In this document: piece after piece, positions 7,206-15,985 of the stretch | How the letters are laid out: each line of letters starts with the position of its first letter | Position numbering within the stretch: position 1 is the stretch's first letter | Origin: CAYYJR01 sp964472305 | GTDB lineage: Bacteria > Armatimonadota > Hebobacteria > CAIYQO01 | Length of the DNA: 64,000 nt | NCBI GenBank assembly: GCA_964472305.1 | Contig: CAYYJR010000008.1 | Span: 1 to 64,000 of the forward strand | Direction: 5' to 3' | Made by a program: the position numbers and the translations under genes | The notes under the pieces: model-generated | What the model was told of the DNA's origin: nothing | Seen by the model: only the letters and a program-made list of their open reading frames with translations | The model's database searches: none

Positions 7206-7331
7206 CGCGGGAGTGATCAGTCACTCTCTCGACCGTATGCTCCGAGAAGGACGTGACGGGCTTCATCGCCTGCCGCGTCCTTGCTGTGCTGCAGCGGCCG
7301 GGAGTCACTGCATCGCGTCACGCGCGAATCC

Positions 7332-8411
7332 TCAATACCGCCCGTCGCGGTGACCGGTTTCATACATCGCCAGCACATTCTCGGTCGGCGAGTTGTCCTG
7401 CAGGGAATGGGTGGGCGAAAAGCAGTAACCGCCACCGGGCATCATGATCGACAGCGTCTCGCGGCAGTTGGCGATGACGTCGTCTACCGTGCCATAAGCC
7501 ACCGGGCCGGCGGTGCTGATACAGCCGTGGAACGCGAGCCGACCCTGGAAGGTCTGCTTCAGATACGTGGGCGACATATTGGCCGCTTCCGGTTGCAGGG
7601 TGTCGGCGCAGGTCAGCCCCATGCCGATATATTCCTCGTACGCCCAACTGCTGGAACCGCAGGTGTGCATCACCACCGGCAAGTCATACGCCTTTGCCAA
7701 CTCGAAGAAGGGGCGATGGCGCGGCACGATGTGCCGTTGAAAGATCTCCCTGCTGATGAGTGGACCGAGCTGGGTACCTAAATCCTCGCCAATCCATATA
7801 AAATCGACTTTGCCGTCGGCGGCCTCCAGCTCACGCCGAGTTTGTTCGAGCTGCAGTGCCAGCATGCGATCGATGAGCAGCAGGCCGGCAGGCTCGTTCA
7901 GCGCCAAGTCGACCAGCACCTGTTCCATCCCACGCAGGAAACCTGCGGTGTTGATGATGCATGCCAGTCCGGCTCCGCCGACGTGCACGGCATATTCACC
8001 CCAGTAATGGGCATGCTCTGCCAGGTGCGAATAGTTGAAATCGTCGGGCGAAGGCATCGGCCAATTAGCCACCGTCTCCTCGTCTGCCTCCATCAGCGGA
8101 AAATCGCAATAGTCCCAATAATTGCCGCTCTCATGCTCAACGAAACGGGTCACCCACCCCATCTGCGGATCGACGTGGCGCTCCGCGCGCTCGGGGTGCA
8201 GGCGCGGACCGGTATACCAGGAGCCAACGCCGCGAAAATCCACTCCCAGCGCCTGGCGCAGCCCTTCGTCGTCGTTGCCTTGTAATCCAAAATGAGCCTT
8301 CAGCCGCGCATCGATGCCGGGATTCGCCGCATAATTGATCGGCACACGGTCAGGTTCCTGATGGGCAAAGGTGGCTAATACCCGATCTTTGGCACGCAAT
8401 GGTTTTGTCAT
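7332..8411 (-). CDS. Uroporphyrinogen decarboxylase-like protein, copy 1
   Basis: A protein of about 359 residues of the UroD/MtaA/cobalamin-dependent methyltransferase superfamily, TIM-barrel fold. The N-terminus RVLATFAHQEPDRVP is the usual start of this family, and the C-terminal part holds the conserved VVMHTCGSSS and LAFHGCISTAGP strands. Members of this type in environmental bacteria lie next to sugar genes and are unlikely to be the haem enzyme HemE; their substrate is unknown. The start is placed at 8411 (TAGGA six bases upstream); a neighbouring ATG at 8414 is possible. It is divergently transcribed from an alpha-mannosidase, which suggests a shared carbohydrate-related regulation region at 8415-8641. 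Two paralogues occur at 29.2 and 61.6 kb. Confidence 0.85.
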   Translation of the reverse strand: MTKPLRAKDRVLATFAHQEPDRVPINYAANPGIDARLKAHFGLQGNDDEGLRQALGVDFRGVGSWYTGPRLHPERAERHVDPQMGWVTRFVEHESGNYWDYCDFPLMEADEETVANWPMPSPDDFNYSHLAEHAHYWGEYAVHVGGAGLACIINTAGFLRGMEQVLVDLALNEPAGLLLIDRMLALQLEQTRRELEAADGKVDFIWIGEDLGTQLGPLISREIFQRHIVPRHRPFFELAKAYDLPVVMHTCGSSSWAYEEYIGMGLTCADTLQPEAANMSPTYLKQTFQGRLAFHGCISTAGPVAYGTVDDVIANCRETLSIMMPGGGYCFSPTHSLQDNSPTENVLAMYETGHRDGRY

Positions 8412-8641
8412 CATAATTCCTATTCCGGCGCTGTGGCGCAAGCACGAACCAGGCAACCAAACGGGAGGATCGTCCTTGCGTCCGCCATGTGCTTCCTTTA
8501 TCTTAGCGCAATTCCGTCCGGCGCGCCAGCGATAGAAAAGATTGTTATCATCGTGAATCGGCAGGGAGGATTCCTCGCCTGTCGAAACGATAGATGACGT
8601 TTTCCGGTCTGTTGACCGATTCACCAGAAAGGACGTGCGTT

Positions 8642-11539
8642 ATGTCTACTGTTACCGGCCTTGCTTCTGATTTCGATGCCGCACTCGCGGCGCTGAATAA
8701 CACCGCTGCCGAAACCAACGAGACGCTGTCTCGTTTCCGCGCCGAGGTCGAGTTTGCCGTTTACCTGACGCAGGCGTACCCCGCGCAACAGGCCGCGTGG
8801 TGGGCGTTGATCATCGATGCCGTCCGGACGGTTCACGCCGCCATCGCCGCCGGCGAAGCGCCTGAGCAAGTCGTGCGCGACGCGGAGGCAATGCTGGCGC
8901 CGCTGGGCAAGGTGGCCAAGCAATACACCATCCATTGCGTCGGCCACGCGCACATCGACATGAACTGGATGTGGAACTGGCCGGAGACAGTCGCCACGAC
9001 CAACGATACATTCACCACCATCGACCGGTTGATGGACGAGTTTCCCGACTTTCATTTTTCGCAAAGCCAGGCCTCCGTCTACCAGATTCTCAAAGATTAC
9101 CTACCCGAGCTTTACGCGCGGGTGAAGCAGCGCGTGAAAGAAGGGCGGTGGGAGATCACCGCGTCACAGTGGGTGGAAGGCGATAAAAACATGGCTTCCG
9201 GCGAAATCATCTGCCGTCATCTGCTCTACACCCGACGCTTTATCACCGCAGAATTCGGACTGCCCTATGATGCGGTCCGCCTCGACTGGGAACCCGACAC
9301 CTTCGGTCATCCGCACACGCTGCCGACGTTGCTGGCGCAAGGCGGGGTGCGCTACTATTATTTTCATCGCGGATCGCATGGGCCGCAGTTGTTCTGGTGG
9401 CAAGGCATGGACGGCGCACGCGTGCTAGCCTTCGATGATTGCACCCGCGGTTATAACGGCAGCATCCAGCCCCACATCACCAGCGGCTTATTGGAGTTCG
9501 AAAAAGCCACCGGATTGCAGGATTTCCTTTTCGTCTACGGTGTCGGCGACCACGGCGGCGGTCCCACCCGCCGCGACCTGACAATGGCTGGCAAGATGGA
9601 CGCCTGGCCCATCTTCCCCAATATCAAATTAAGCACGGCGGACGCCTTCTTCAGCATCGCCGCGCAAGCGCCGGACCTGCCGGTGATCGACCACGAGCTA
9701 AACTACATCCTGGAAGGCTGCTACACCGCGGAGAGCAACATCAAGCATGCCAACCGCAAGAGCGAAAACGCGCTGGTGGAGGCGGAGATGATCGCGCTGG
9801 TGGGCAGGGGATTGTGCAACTTCCCCTACCCCGCTGATGCCCTGGCACTCGGCTGGCGCCACGCGATGTTCAACCAGTTTCACGACATCCTGCCCGGTTC
9901 CGGCGTGCATGCCACGTACGAACATGCGCAAGGACTGTTCCAGGAGATTATGGCGCAGACCACGATGGTGAAGACGCGCGCGCTGCGCGCCCTGGCTGGT
10001 CGGGTGAACACTGCGGCGCTGTGTAGCACCGGCGTTGCGCCGGTGCGGATCGGCCCCGGCATCGGCGCCGGACAAGGCGACGTCGCGCGTGATGGCGAGG
10101 TTTCACGCCACGGCGCCGGCGGAGACGTCGCCGATCCGTTCGTGATATTCAATCCCACTCCGTGGACGCGCAGCGAGGTGGTCACCACCCGGCTGTGGGA
10201 TCGCAACTATGCCAATCACCAGATTGCGGTGACCGATGACGCGGGCAATACTTTCCCCGCACAGGTGACCGAGCGCGGCAACTTCTGGGGTCACGACTTT
10301 ATCGGCATCGCCTTCCCGGCGAGGGAAGTGCCCGCCCTTGGCTACCGCAGCTACGGAGTGGAACGCTCCGTGATGCCCGGCAGCGCGCGCGGCTGCAACG
10401 GCAACGCCATGGGCGTCATCGAGAATGAATTCATCCATTTGCAAGTCGAGCAAGGCTCCGGCGCCATCGTGCATCTCATTGACAAGCGCAGCGGAGTGGA
10501 CCTGGTGTCGCCGGGCGAGCGCCTGGGCGTACTGGAATACCTGTTGGAGGCGCCACACCCGATGACCGCGTGGATTTTTGGACAAGTCGTGCAAGCGATG
10601 CCGTTCACCAGCGGCGCGATCATCGACTGTTGCGTCAATGGTCCACACGCGGCATCCGTTACCGCCAGGCACAAACTCAACGCCAGCACCTTCTCGCTGA
10701 CCATGGCCCTGACCACGGGATCACCGCGCGTCGATTTTACGCTACACGTGGACTGGCTGGAACGTGGCGCGCCCGACATCGGCGTACCCACGCTGAAAAT
10801 CGCCTTCCCACTGGCAATGCGTGACGGCGTCGCCACCTTCGAGTGCGCCAACGGCTACCATATGCGTTCGACTAAACGGGAAGACATCGTGACACACACC
10901 ACGAAACTGTTCAACTCCTACTTCCCCGGCGACCAGGCGATCGATCACAATCCGGCGGAAGTGCCGGCGCAGAAATGGGTCGATCTCACCGGCGTGCAAG
11001 GCGACGCGCGGGTGGGCGCCACGCTGGTGAACGACGATAAATACGGATTCAGCGTTATCGATCATACCATCCGCCTCAACCTGCTGCGCAGCAGCTATGA
11101 TCCCGATCCGCTGCCGGAACTGGGTCAGCACACCATCCGCTTCGCGCTGCATCCCCACGTCGGCGACTGGTCGGTGACGGATGCCACGCGAGCGGGATAC
11201 GCCTTTAATTTCCCGTTCAACGTGGTCAATACCGATGTGCATGACGGTGACCTGCCTGGCAACCAGGGATTTGCCGAGTTGCTGACGCCGAATGTAATGC
11301 TGAGCGGCATGAAAAAGGCGGAGGATTCCGACGCGCTGATCCTGCGCATCTACGAAACGGAAGGCCGGGCGACGACGGCGCAGGTGCGATTGAGCGACGT
11401 GCTGATCGCATCTTCCGCGCCCGTGGTGGAGACGGACGTGCTGGAGCAGCCGCTGACGACCAGCACCGCCCGGCTGTCGGACGGCGTGTTGAGCGTGCAA
11501 CTCTCCGCCTTCGGCATGGCGACGGTGAAGATAGGGTAA
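8642..11539 (+). CDS. Alpha-mannosidase, glycoside hydrolase family 38
   Basis: A 965-residue glycoside hydrolase of family 38, which removes alpha-linked mannose from glycans through a zinc-dependent retaining mechanism. The zinc-binding segment HAHIDMNW starts at residue 102, and the nucleophile is expected to be Asp219 in DWEPDTFGHP. The segment GVGDHGGGPTRRDL and the large C-terminal beta domains are typical. The ATG at 8642 has AAAGGA at an 8-base spacing; the 16 in-frame residues upstream are probably not translated. No signal peptide is visible, so it probably acts in the cytoplasm on imported oligosaccharides. It is followed after 13 bases by an acetyltransferase gene, probably in the same transcript. 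Confidence 0.95.
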   Translation: MSTVTGLASDFDAALAALNNTAAETNETLSRFRAEVEFAVYLTQAYPAQQAAWWALIIDAVRTVHAAIAAGEAPEQVVRDAEAMLAPLGKVAKQYTIHCVGHAHIDMNWMWNWPETVATTNDTFTTIDRLMDEFPDFHFSQSQASVYQILKDYLPELYARVKQRVKEGRWEITASQWVEGDKNMASGEIICRHLLYTRRFITAEFGLPYDAVRLDWEPDTFGHPHTLPTLLAQGGVRYYYFHRGSHGPQLFWWQGMDGARVLAFDDCTRGYNGSIQPHITSGLLEFEKATGLQDFLFVYGVGDHGGGPTRRDLTMAGKMDAWPIFPNIKLSTADAFFSIAAQAPDLPVIDHELNYILEGCYTAESNIKHANRKSENALVEAEMIALVGRGLCNFPYPADALALGWRHAMFNQFHDILPGSGVHATYEHAQGLFQEIMAQTTMVKTRALRALAGRVNTAALCSTGVAPVRIGPGIGAGQGDVARDGEVSRHGAGGDVADPFVIFNPTPWTRSEVVTTRLWDRNYANHQIAVTDDAGNTFPAQVTERGNFWGHDFIGIAFPAREVPALGYRSYGVERSVMPGSARGCNGNAMGVIENEFIHLQVEQGSGAIVHLIDKRSGVDLVSPGERLGVLEYLLEAPHPMTAWIFGQVVQAMPFTSGAIIDCCVNGPHAASVTARHKLNASTFSLTMALTTGSPRVDFTLHVDWLERGAPDIGVPTLKIAFPLAMRDGVATFECANGYHMRSTKREDIVTHTTKLFNSYFPGDQAIDHNPAEVPAQKWVDLTGVQGDARVGATLVNDDKYGFSVIDHTIRLNLLRSSYDPDPLPELGQHTIRFALHPHVGDWSVTDATRAGYAFNFPFNVVNTDVHDGDLPGNQGFAELLTPNVMLSGMKKAEDSDALILRIYETEGRATTAQVRLSDVLIASSAPVVETDVLEQPLTTSTARLSDGVLSVQLSAFGMATVKIG

Positions 11540-11552
11540 TGGAGGAGAACAC

Positions 11553-12533
11553 ATGCAGATGGTCGCAACCGAACAACTACGCGATGGTCGGACAATGGAA
11601 CTGCTGCTGGTGTCGGCGCCGGACGTGCTGATGCTGGATGGACTGACGGCGCTACTGGGGCACAAAGGCGAGCCGTGGACGTGGCACGTGCGGGAATGCC
11701 TGCGCGGGGCCACGCCAGGGATGGATACGCTGTTTTACGTGGCGCGGATCGCGGAGCGGCTGGTGGGGAACGTCACGCTGTTCCGCAATGGCACGTATGC
11801 CTGCATCGCGCATGTCTATACCGTACCCGAGTTGCGCGGGTTGGGCATCGCTCGCCGCTTGCTTAACGCGGCCATCACCGCGTTTGAACGCGACAACGGA
11901 CAGCTCATCGTGCTGGGCACGGATTTTGATTCGATGCCGTGGCGGTTGTATGAATCGATCGGCTTCGTCGGCATCTGCCCGGAACAATGCTACGGCGGCA
12001 TGATCCGCTTCAGCCCCGGCATCGACTGGGCACGCGCCTTCCCCGGCCCTGCCGGCGCAGTGGTCGCCGCGGAATGGCGGCATTTCCTGGGTGTGCAACT
12101 GCTCTTCGGCGCGCCCGGACCGGAGCAACTCCGCAGCCTGCTGCTGCACGGCATCGGACCGCGTTTCACGGAAGGCCAGTTCATCGAATTGAAATACCGG
12201 CACCAGCAAGGCGCCGCCGGCGCCTTGCTGGTGATCGAGGGTGCAGACACCGCCGTGCTGGGTGCTGGGATGGTCGGCCCGCATCCGCTGTGGCAGGCAC
12301 AAGGGGCGCGCCACGTACTCGACTTGTACGTGCACCCCACCGGGCAGGCGCAGGCGCCGGCGCTGCTGGCCGCCCTGCTGGCGGACGACACGCCGGTGGA
12401 GTGCTACTGCGATCCCGCGGCAGTGGTGAAAATGGCACTGTTGCGGCAACACGGCTTCCGCGAAGTGGGCCGTCTCGCCAACCAATTCCGCTTCGGCGAC
12501 GAGACGCGCGATCTGCTCGTGCTGGCGCGGTAA
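11553..12533 (+). CDS. GNAT family N-acetyltransferase
   Basis: A 326-residue protein with a GNAT fold in its first half: the acetyl-CoA-binding motif appears as VYTVPELRGLGIARRLLNAAI (about residues 88-108), followed by the motif B region LYESIGFVGI. The second half looks like a second, degenerate GNAT-like unit ending ALLRQHGFREVGRLANQFRFG. The acetyl acceptor is unknown. GGAGGAG stands six bases before the ATG, and the gene follows the alpha-mannosidase by 13 bases, so the two are probably co-transcribed. Confidence 0.8.
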   Translation: MQMVATEQLRDGRTMELLLVSAPDVLMLDGLTALLGHKGEPWTWHVRECLRGATPGMDTLFYVARIAERLVGNVTLFRNGTYACIAHVYTVPELRGLGIARRLLNAAITAFERDNGQLIVLGTDFDSMPWRLYESIGFVGICPEQCYGGMIRFSPGIDWARAFPGPAGAVVAAEWRHFLGVQLLFGAPGPEQLRSLLLHGIGPRFTEGQFIELKYRHQQGAAGALLVIEGADTAVLGAGMVGPHPLWQAQGARHVLDLYVHPTGQAQAPALLAALLADDTPVECYCDPAAVVKMALLRQHGFREVGRLANQFRFGDETRDLLVLAR

Positions 12534-12585
12534 CGCCGGATTGCACAGCGAAGAACTGCGAGCGGGAATCTTCCCGCGGTAAAAT

Positions 12586-12615
12586 ATCCCGCCGGTCATT
12601 GCGAACCGGCGGGAT
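12586..12615. terminator. Bidirectional terminator between acetyltransferase and DUF6754 genes
   Basis: An 11-bp stem (12586-12596 with 12605-12615) with an 8-base loop lies between two convergent genes. On the minus strand it is followed by ATTTTA, so it best serves the DUF6754 operon. Confidence 0.65.
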
Positions 12616-12652
12616 TCCTCATGCGCAATTCATCATTCCCTTTCATCACTGC

Positions 12653-13654
12653 TTATCCGCCGCCGCCCAACCATTGCATGATGGGGTGTACCGGCATGAA
12701 GATGCTCCACACGACGCCGACGATGATGAGCAGGATAAGCATCGCTTTGCCCAGATCCTGGCCGACCAGGCTGCCCAGCAACGTCGGTTCGCGCGACAGA
12801 TAGGCGGTCGCGGCGTAATACTCATCGCCGATGATGGTGTAATCGCAGGTCACCACGAAGAACGGTGTCTGCATCAGGTCGGGCGTACCGGCGATCTGAA
12901 TGGCGCCCACCGCCTGGCCGTTTTCCGCCAGGATCAGCGATTCGGCAAAGAATTGTCCGAAGAGGAAGCTGGCTGCCACACGTTCGCGATGCAGGATACC
13001 GGTCACGCCGGCCGCGTAGGCGAACTGACGGTCGGAGAGAAAACGCACATCCTCGGAACGATAGGCTTCGGGATGCCCTTCCGCGGTGTAGACTTCGCGC
13101 AGCGCCTCTTCTGTCACCGGCATCATTGTCTGATCGCACACCGGCACAATCAGACGGGTGCCGTAGCGCACGGCGGTGCGTCCAACGTGCGTGGCTACTG
13201 CCAGCGCTTGTAAACTGATGATGCCGATGCCTTGCAAACCGGTGGAGAAGAGGATCGGACGGCCCATTTCGGTAGCGCGGCCGACTGCTTCGTCAATGGC
13301 ATTGAGGCCGGGAATGCGACGGATAAACGGCAGGCGACCTTTCTGCGCGGAAACGATCGTCACCACGATCACCCCGACTATGGTCAGCAATAGTGTCGCC
13401 ACGAATGGGTTGGCATGGTCAAGCGGTCTGCCAGCCCAGCGCGCCGCCGCATCGGGATGCAACCGCAGCAGCACCACGGCGGTGCCGGCGATAACCGCCA
13501 CTCCGAGCAGAAACAGCAGCGGCTCCAGGTAGCGCGACACGACATGCGCCCTGTCGCTCGTTCGGACGCTTTTGCCCGATGCCAACGCCGCGCCACAGGC
13601 CGGGCATTGACCGGCCGTCTCGATGACTTCACTCCCACATTCAGGACATCGCAT
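12653..13654 (-). CDS. DUF6754-type membrane protein with N-terminal zinc ribbon
   Basis: A 333-residue protein. It opens with a zinc ribbon (CPECG...CPACG, residues 3-22), then two transmembrane helices (about 44-63 and 84-102), a soluble domain with GLNAIDEAVGRATEMGRP and FATYAAG-like conserved segments, and a C-terminal membrane helix (about 303-325). The conserved middle part matches what I know as DUF6754, a family of unknown function in Chloroflexi and Armatimonadota. It is the last gene of a three-gene minus-strand cluster of small membrane-associated proteins. Function cannot be assigned. Confidence 0.75.
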   Translation of the reverse strand: MRCPECGSEVIETAGQCPACGAALASGKSVRTSDRAHVVSRYLEPLLFLLGVAVIAGTAVVLLRLHPDAAARWAGRPLDHANPFVATLLLTIVGVIVVTIVSAQKGRLPFIRRIPGLNAIDEAVGRATEMGRPILFSTGLQGIGIISLQALAVATHVGRTAVRYGTRLIVPVCDQTMMPVTEEALREVYTAEGHPEAYRSEDVRFLSDRQFAYAAGVTGILHRERVAASFLFGQFFAESLILAENGQAVGAIQIAGTPDLMQTPFFVVTCDYTIIGDEYYAATAYLSREPTLLGSLVGQDLGKAMLILLIIVGVVWSIFMPVHPIMQWLGGGG

Positions 13655-13687
13655 GGCTCACCTTTCGCGGGAAGAGGATTTCCGTAG

Positions 13688-14014
13688 TTATGATTCGCGC
13701 TTCGGCGCTGATTTCCTTCCGCGTTCACTCTCCAGCTCTTCTATACGCTGGATGAGGCGCTCGATGAAATCGCGCCGGCTGAAGAGATCCGCGTAGCGTT
13801 CCAGCCGCAACGGGTCGATGAAGCTACCGAGTAACGGGGTGGCGACCAGGGCAGCCTGACCGCCGAGGAAACTGATCGGTTTGGACGATTCGAGGAAGAC
13901 AATGGCGGCGGCGCCCATCCCCTCGCGTACTACGCGCTGAGCAATTTCTTCCAGCGCGGCGTCTTCGTCTTCCACCGGCAGATCATGCAGCCATCGTCCC
14001 AGGTCACGAAACAT
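13688..14014 (-). CDS. Conserved hypothetical protein in the DUF6754 cluster
   Basis: A 108-residue protein, MFRDLGRWLHDLPVE onwards. A moderately hydrophobic middle (AAIVFLESSKPISFLGGQAALVATPLLGSF, read in two parts) may touch or enter the membrane, and the C-terminus is a charged helix (FIERLIQRIEELESERGRK). Its start codon overlaps the stop of the preceding gene by one base (TAATG), so the two are translationally coupled. No family name is known to me; the coupling suggests a complex with its neighbours. Confidence 0.65.
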   Translation of the reverse strand: MFRDLGRWLHDLPVEDEDAALEEIAQRVVREGMGAAAIVFLESSKPISFLGGQAALVATPLLGSFIDPLRLERYADLFSRRDFIERLIQRIEELESERGRKSAPKRES

Positions 14015-14475
14015 TAACGCTCCTCAATCACTTCGGGTGTCACGCCGGCGGCATCCAACCAGGCGCGCACCGCGGCAAGCACCGCGTCACGCTGTCCGGT
14101 ACGCAAGAACACCCCCCGGTAATTTTCCGCCCAGCCCTCCACGGCAAGTGGACTTAATTTTATCCCGTTGCGGCGAAGGTAAACCCGCCGTACCTGTGTC
14201 CACGGCAACAGGCGGTGACTGCCCGGAAAACGCACATGCGCGCCGGCCGTGTCCAGCGTGTAGGTGACCGGGAAGAGGAACTCGGCAATCGAGCCCACCA
14301 GCAGCACCGCGGCGAGGAGCACGAGGAGCAGTTTACTGCCAACTTCCCACTCCGGCGGCGCCAGCGCCGTTACGCCGGACAGCGCCAACAGCATGATCAC
14401 CACCACCGCCACCACCCGCGCGGGCCGCCGCGCCGCCAGGTGGATGGTCCAGTTTGTCGGTTCCGGTGTAGACAT
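14014..14475 (-). CDS. Two-helix membrane protein with PH-like domain
   Basis: A 153-residue protein with two transmembrane helices (about residues 19-38 and 47-67), followed by a soluble region VTYTLDTAGAHVRFPGSHRLLPWTQVRRVYL that resembles bacterial PH-like domains. It is the first gene of the cluster with the 108-residue protein and the DUF6754 protein. The function is unknown; a structural or membrane-organising role would fit but is not shown. Confidence 0.65.
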   Translation of the reverse strand: MSTPEPTNWTIHLAARRPARVVAVVVIMLLALSGVTALAPPEWEVGSKLLLVLLAAVLLVGSIAEFLFPVTYTLDTAGAHVRFPGSHRLLPWTQVRRVYLRRNGIKLSPLAVEGWAENYRGVFLRTGQRDAVLAAVRAWLDAAGVTPEVIEER

Positions 14476-14617
14476 GCCGTTAGTGTAGAGCGAAACGACG
14501 AGATTGACCAGCAGTCAGCGATTACCGGACATACTATCCTCATCGCTTGCATCCCTGCTGACGCATGGCGAACAGTGCACGCCTGGGCGCAATGGATGCC
14601 GCTGCCCCGACGTGCAC

Positions 14618-15664
14618 TTACAGAATCAACATCGCATCCCCGAACGATAAGAAGCGATAGCGTTCGCGCACGGCTTCCCGGTAAGCGTGCAACACGTGCT
14701 CGCGGCCCGCGAAGGCGGAGATGAGCAGCAGCAGGGTGGAGCGCGGCATGTGGAAGTTGGTGAGCTGCACGTCGACCACTTTGAAACGGTAGCCGGGCAT
14801 GATGAAGAGCCGGGTGGCGCCGGTATGCGGTTGTACGAGACCGTCCTCGTCAGCGGCGGATTCCAGCGTGCGGGTGGAGGTGGTACCGATGGAGACGATG
14901 CGCCCGCCACGCACGCGTGTCTCGTTCACCAGCGCGGCGGCTTCGGCGGTGATGCTGTACAATTCCTCGTGAATCTCATGTTCCTCCACGTCCTCCACCT
15001 GCACCGGCTTGAAGGTGCCCATGCCCACGTGCAAAGTGACGAAAGTCCGTCGCACGCCTCGCGCCTCCAGTTGCGCGAAGATGTCTTCGGTAAAGTGCAG
15101 CCCGGCGGTGGGGGCAGCACTGGATCCTTCCCAACGCGCATAGATGGTCTGGTAGACACCGCGCTCTGCCGGCGGGGGGCCATCGGTGATGTATGGCGGC
15201 AACGGCAACTCGCCCAGCGCGTGCAGCAAATCGTGCACGGTGCGTGTGCCGGCATTGGCACCGGGCAGCAGGCGCACCAAACGCCCGCCGCCGGGGGTGA
15301 CGTCGAGAATCTCCGCGCGCAACTCCTCCTCGCCGAAGACGATGCACGTGCCCGACGGCAATCGCCGTCCGGGCCGCGCCAGCGTTTCCCACAGGTCCGA
15401 GCCGGTGGTCTTCAACAGCAGCAATTCCGCCTGCCCGCCGGTGCCCGCCTTGCGGCCGAGTAGACGCGCGGGGATGACGCGGGTATCGTTCAATACCAGC
15501 AGATCACCTTCGCGCAGGTACTCCGGCAGATCGCGAAAGCGCCGGTGCTCCAGCCTGCCGTCCGCGCGATGCAACACCAGCATACGCGAAGCATCCCGCG
15601 GGATGGCAGGATGCTGGGCGATCAACTCTTCGGGCAGCTCGTAATCGAATTCGGCAATACGCAC
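14618..15664 (-). CDS. queA: S-adenosylmethionine:tRNA ribosyltransferase-isomerase
   Basis: QueA transfers and isomerises the ribosyl moiety of S-adenosylmethionine onto preQ1-modified tRNA, making epoxyqueuosine in the queuosine pathway. The 348-residue protein has the family landmarks: FDYELPEELIAQHP at the N-terminus, LVLNDTRVIPARL (about 57-69), the PTAGLHFTED segment in the middle and FNMPRSTLL-like TNFHMPRSTLLLLISAFAG near the end. It begins four bases after the DUF2905 gene and forms the distal part of an operon with galK and tilS. Confidence 0.96.
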   Translation of the reverse strand: MRIAEFDYELPEELIAQHPAIPRDASRMLVLHRADGRLEHRRFRDLPEYLREGDLLVLNDTRVIPARLLGRKAGTGGQAELLLLKTTGSDLWETLARPGRRLPSGTCIVFGEEELRAEILDVTPGGGRLVRLLPGANAGTRTVHDLLHALGELPLPPYITDGPPPAERGVYQTIYARWEGSSAAPTAGLHFTEDIFAQLEARGVRRTFVTLHVGMGTFKPVQVEDVEEHEIHEELYSITAEAAALVNETRVRGGRIVSIGTTSTRTLESAADEDGLVQPHTGATRLFIMPGYRFKVVDVQLTNFHMPRSTLLLLISAFAGREHVLHAYREAVRERYRFLSFGDAMLIL

Positions 15665-15668
15665 GTCG

Positions 15669-15902
15669 TTACCGTCCCCGGCTGAACAGCCAGACGATGA
15701 AACTCAACAGCAGACTAAGAATAATGCTGAGAAGGATGGACGTGGCAAGCGGAAGATAGATCGTTACGCCGGGTCGCCGCACGGTGATATCGCCCGGCAG
15801 ATGCCCAATCCCCAGTTTGCCTAACCCGATCAGCAACAGCCCAATCACAAACAGCAGCACCGCGACGAGCAACAGCATTCGTCCAAACGCGGCCAGGTCC
15901 AT
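15669..15902 (-). CDS. DUF2905 small membrane protein
   Basis: A 77-residue protein with two hydrophobic helices (about residues 5-26 and 47-72) separated by GIGHLPGDITVRRPGVTIYLP, the signature of the DUF2905 family. Function unknown. The start was set at 15902 because AGGAGG stands six bases upstream; the longer frame from 15947 reads through that ribosome site. The family is commonly found near queA and ruvB, and here it lies four bases before queA. Confidence 0.88.
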   Translation of the reverse strand: MDLAAFGRMLLLVAVLLFVIGLLLIGLGKLGIGHLPGDITVRRPGVTIYLPLATSILLSIILSLLLSFIVWLFSRGR

Positions 15903-15985
15903 ACACATCCTCCTGGGATGGGCCGGTGGAACTGTTGAGTTCGGCATGGTGAATGCAGAAGAACCCGTTCAGCATGCCCGAATTC

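Noticed and set aside
7332..8411. Annotation of the UroD-like genes as hemE
   Set aside because: No other haem genes are present, three copies occur beside sugar genes, and the sequences fit the broader UroD/MtaA superfamily better than HemE.
11987..13213. 408-codon plus-strand frame
   Set aside because: Its translation is arginine/alanine-rich shadow sequence over the acetyltransferase and the oppositely oriented DUF6754 gene.
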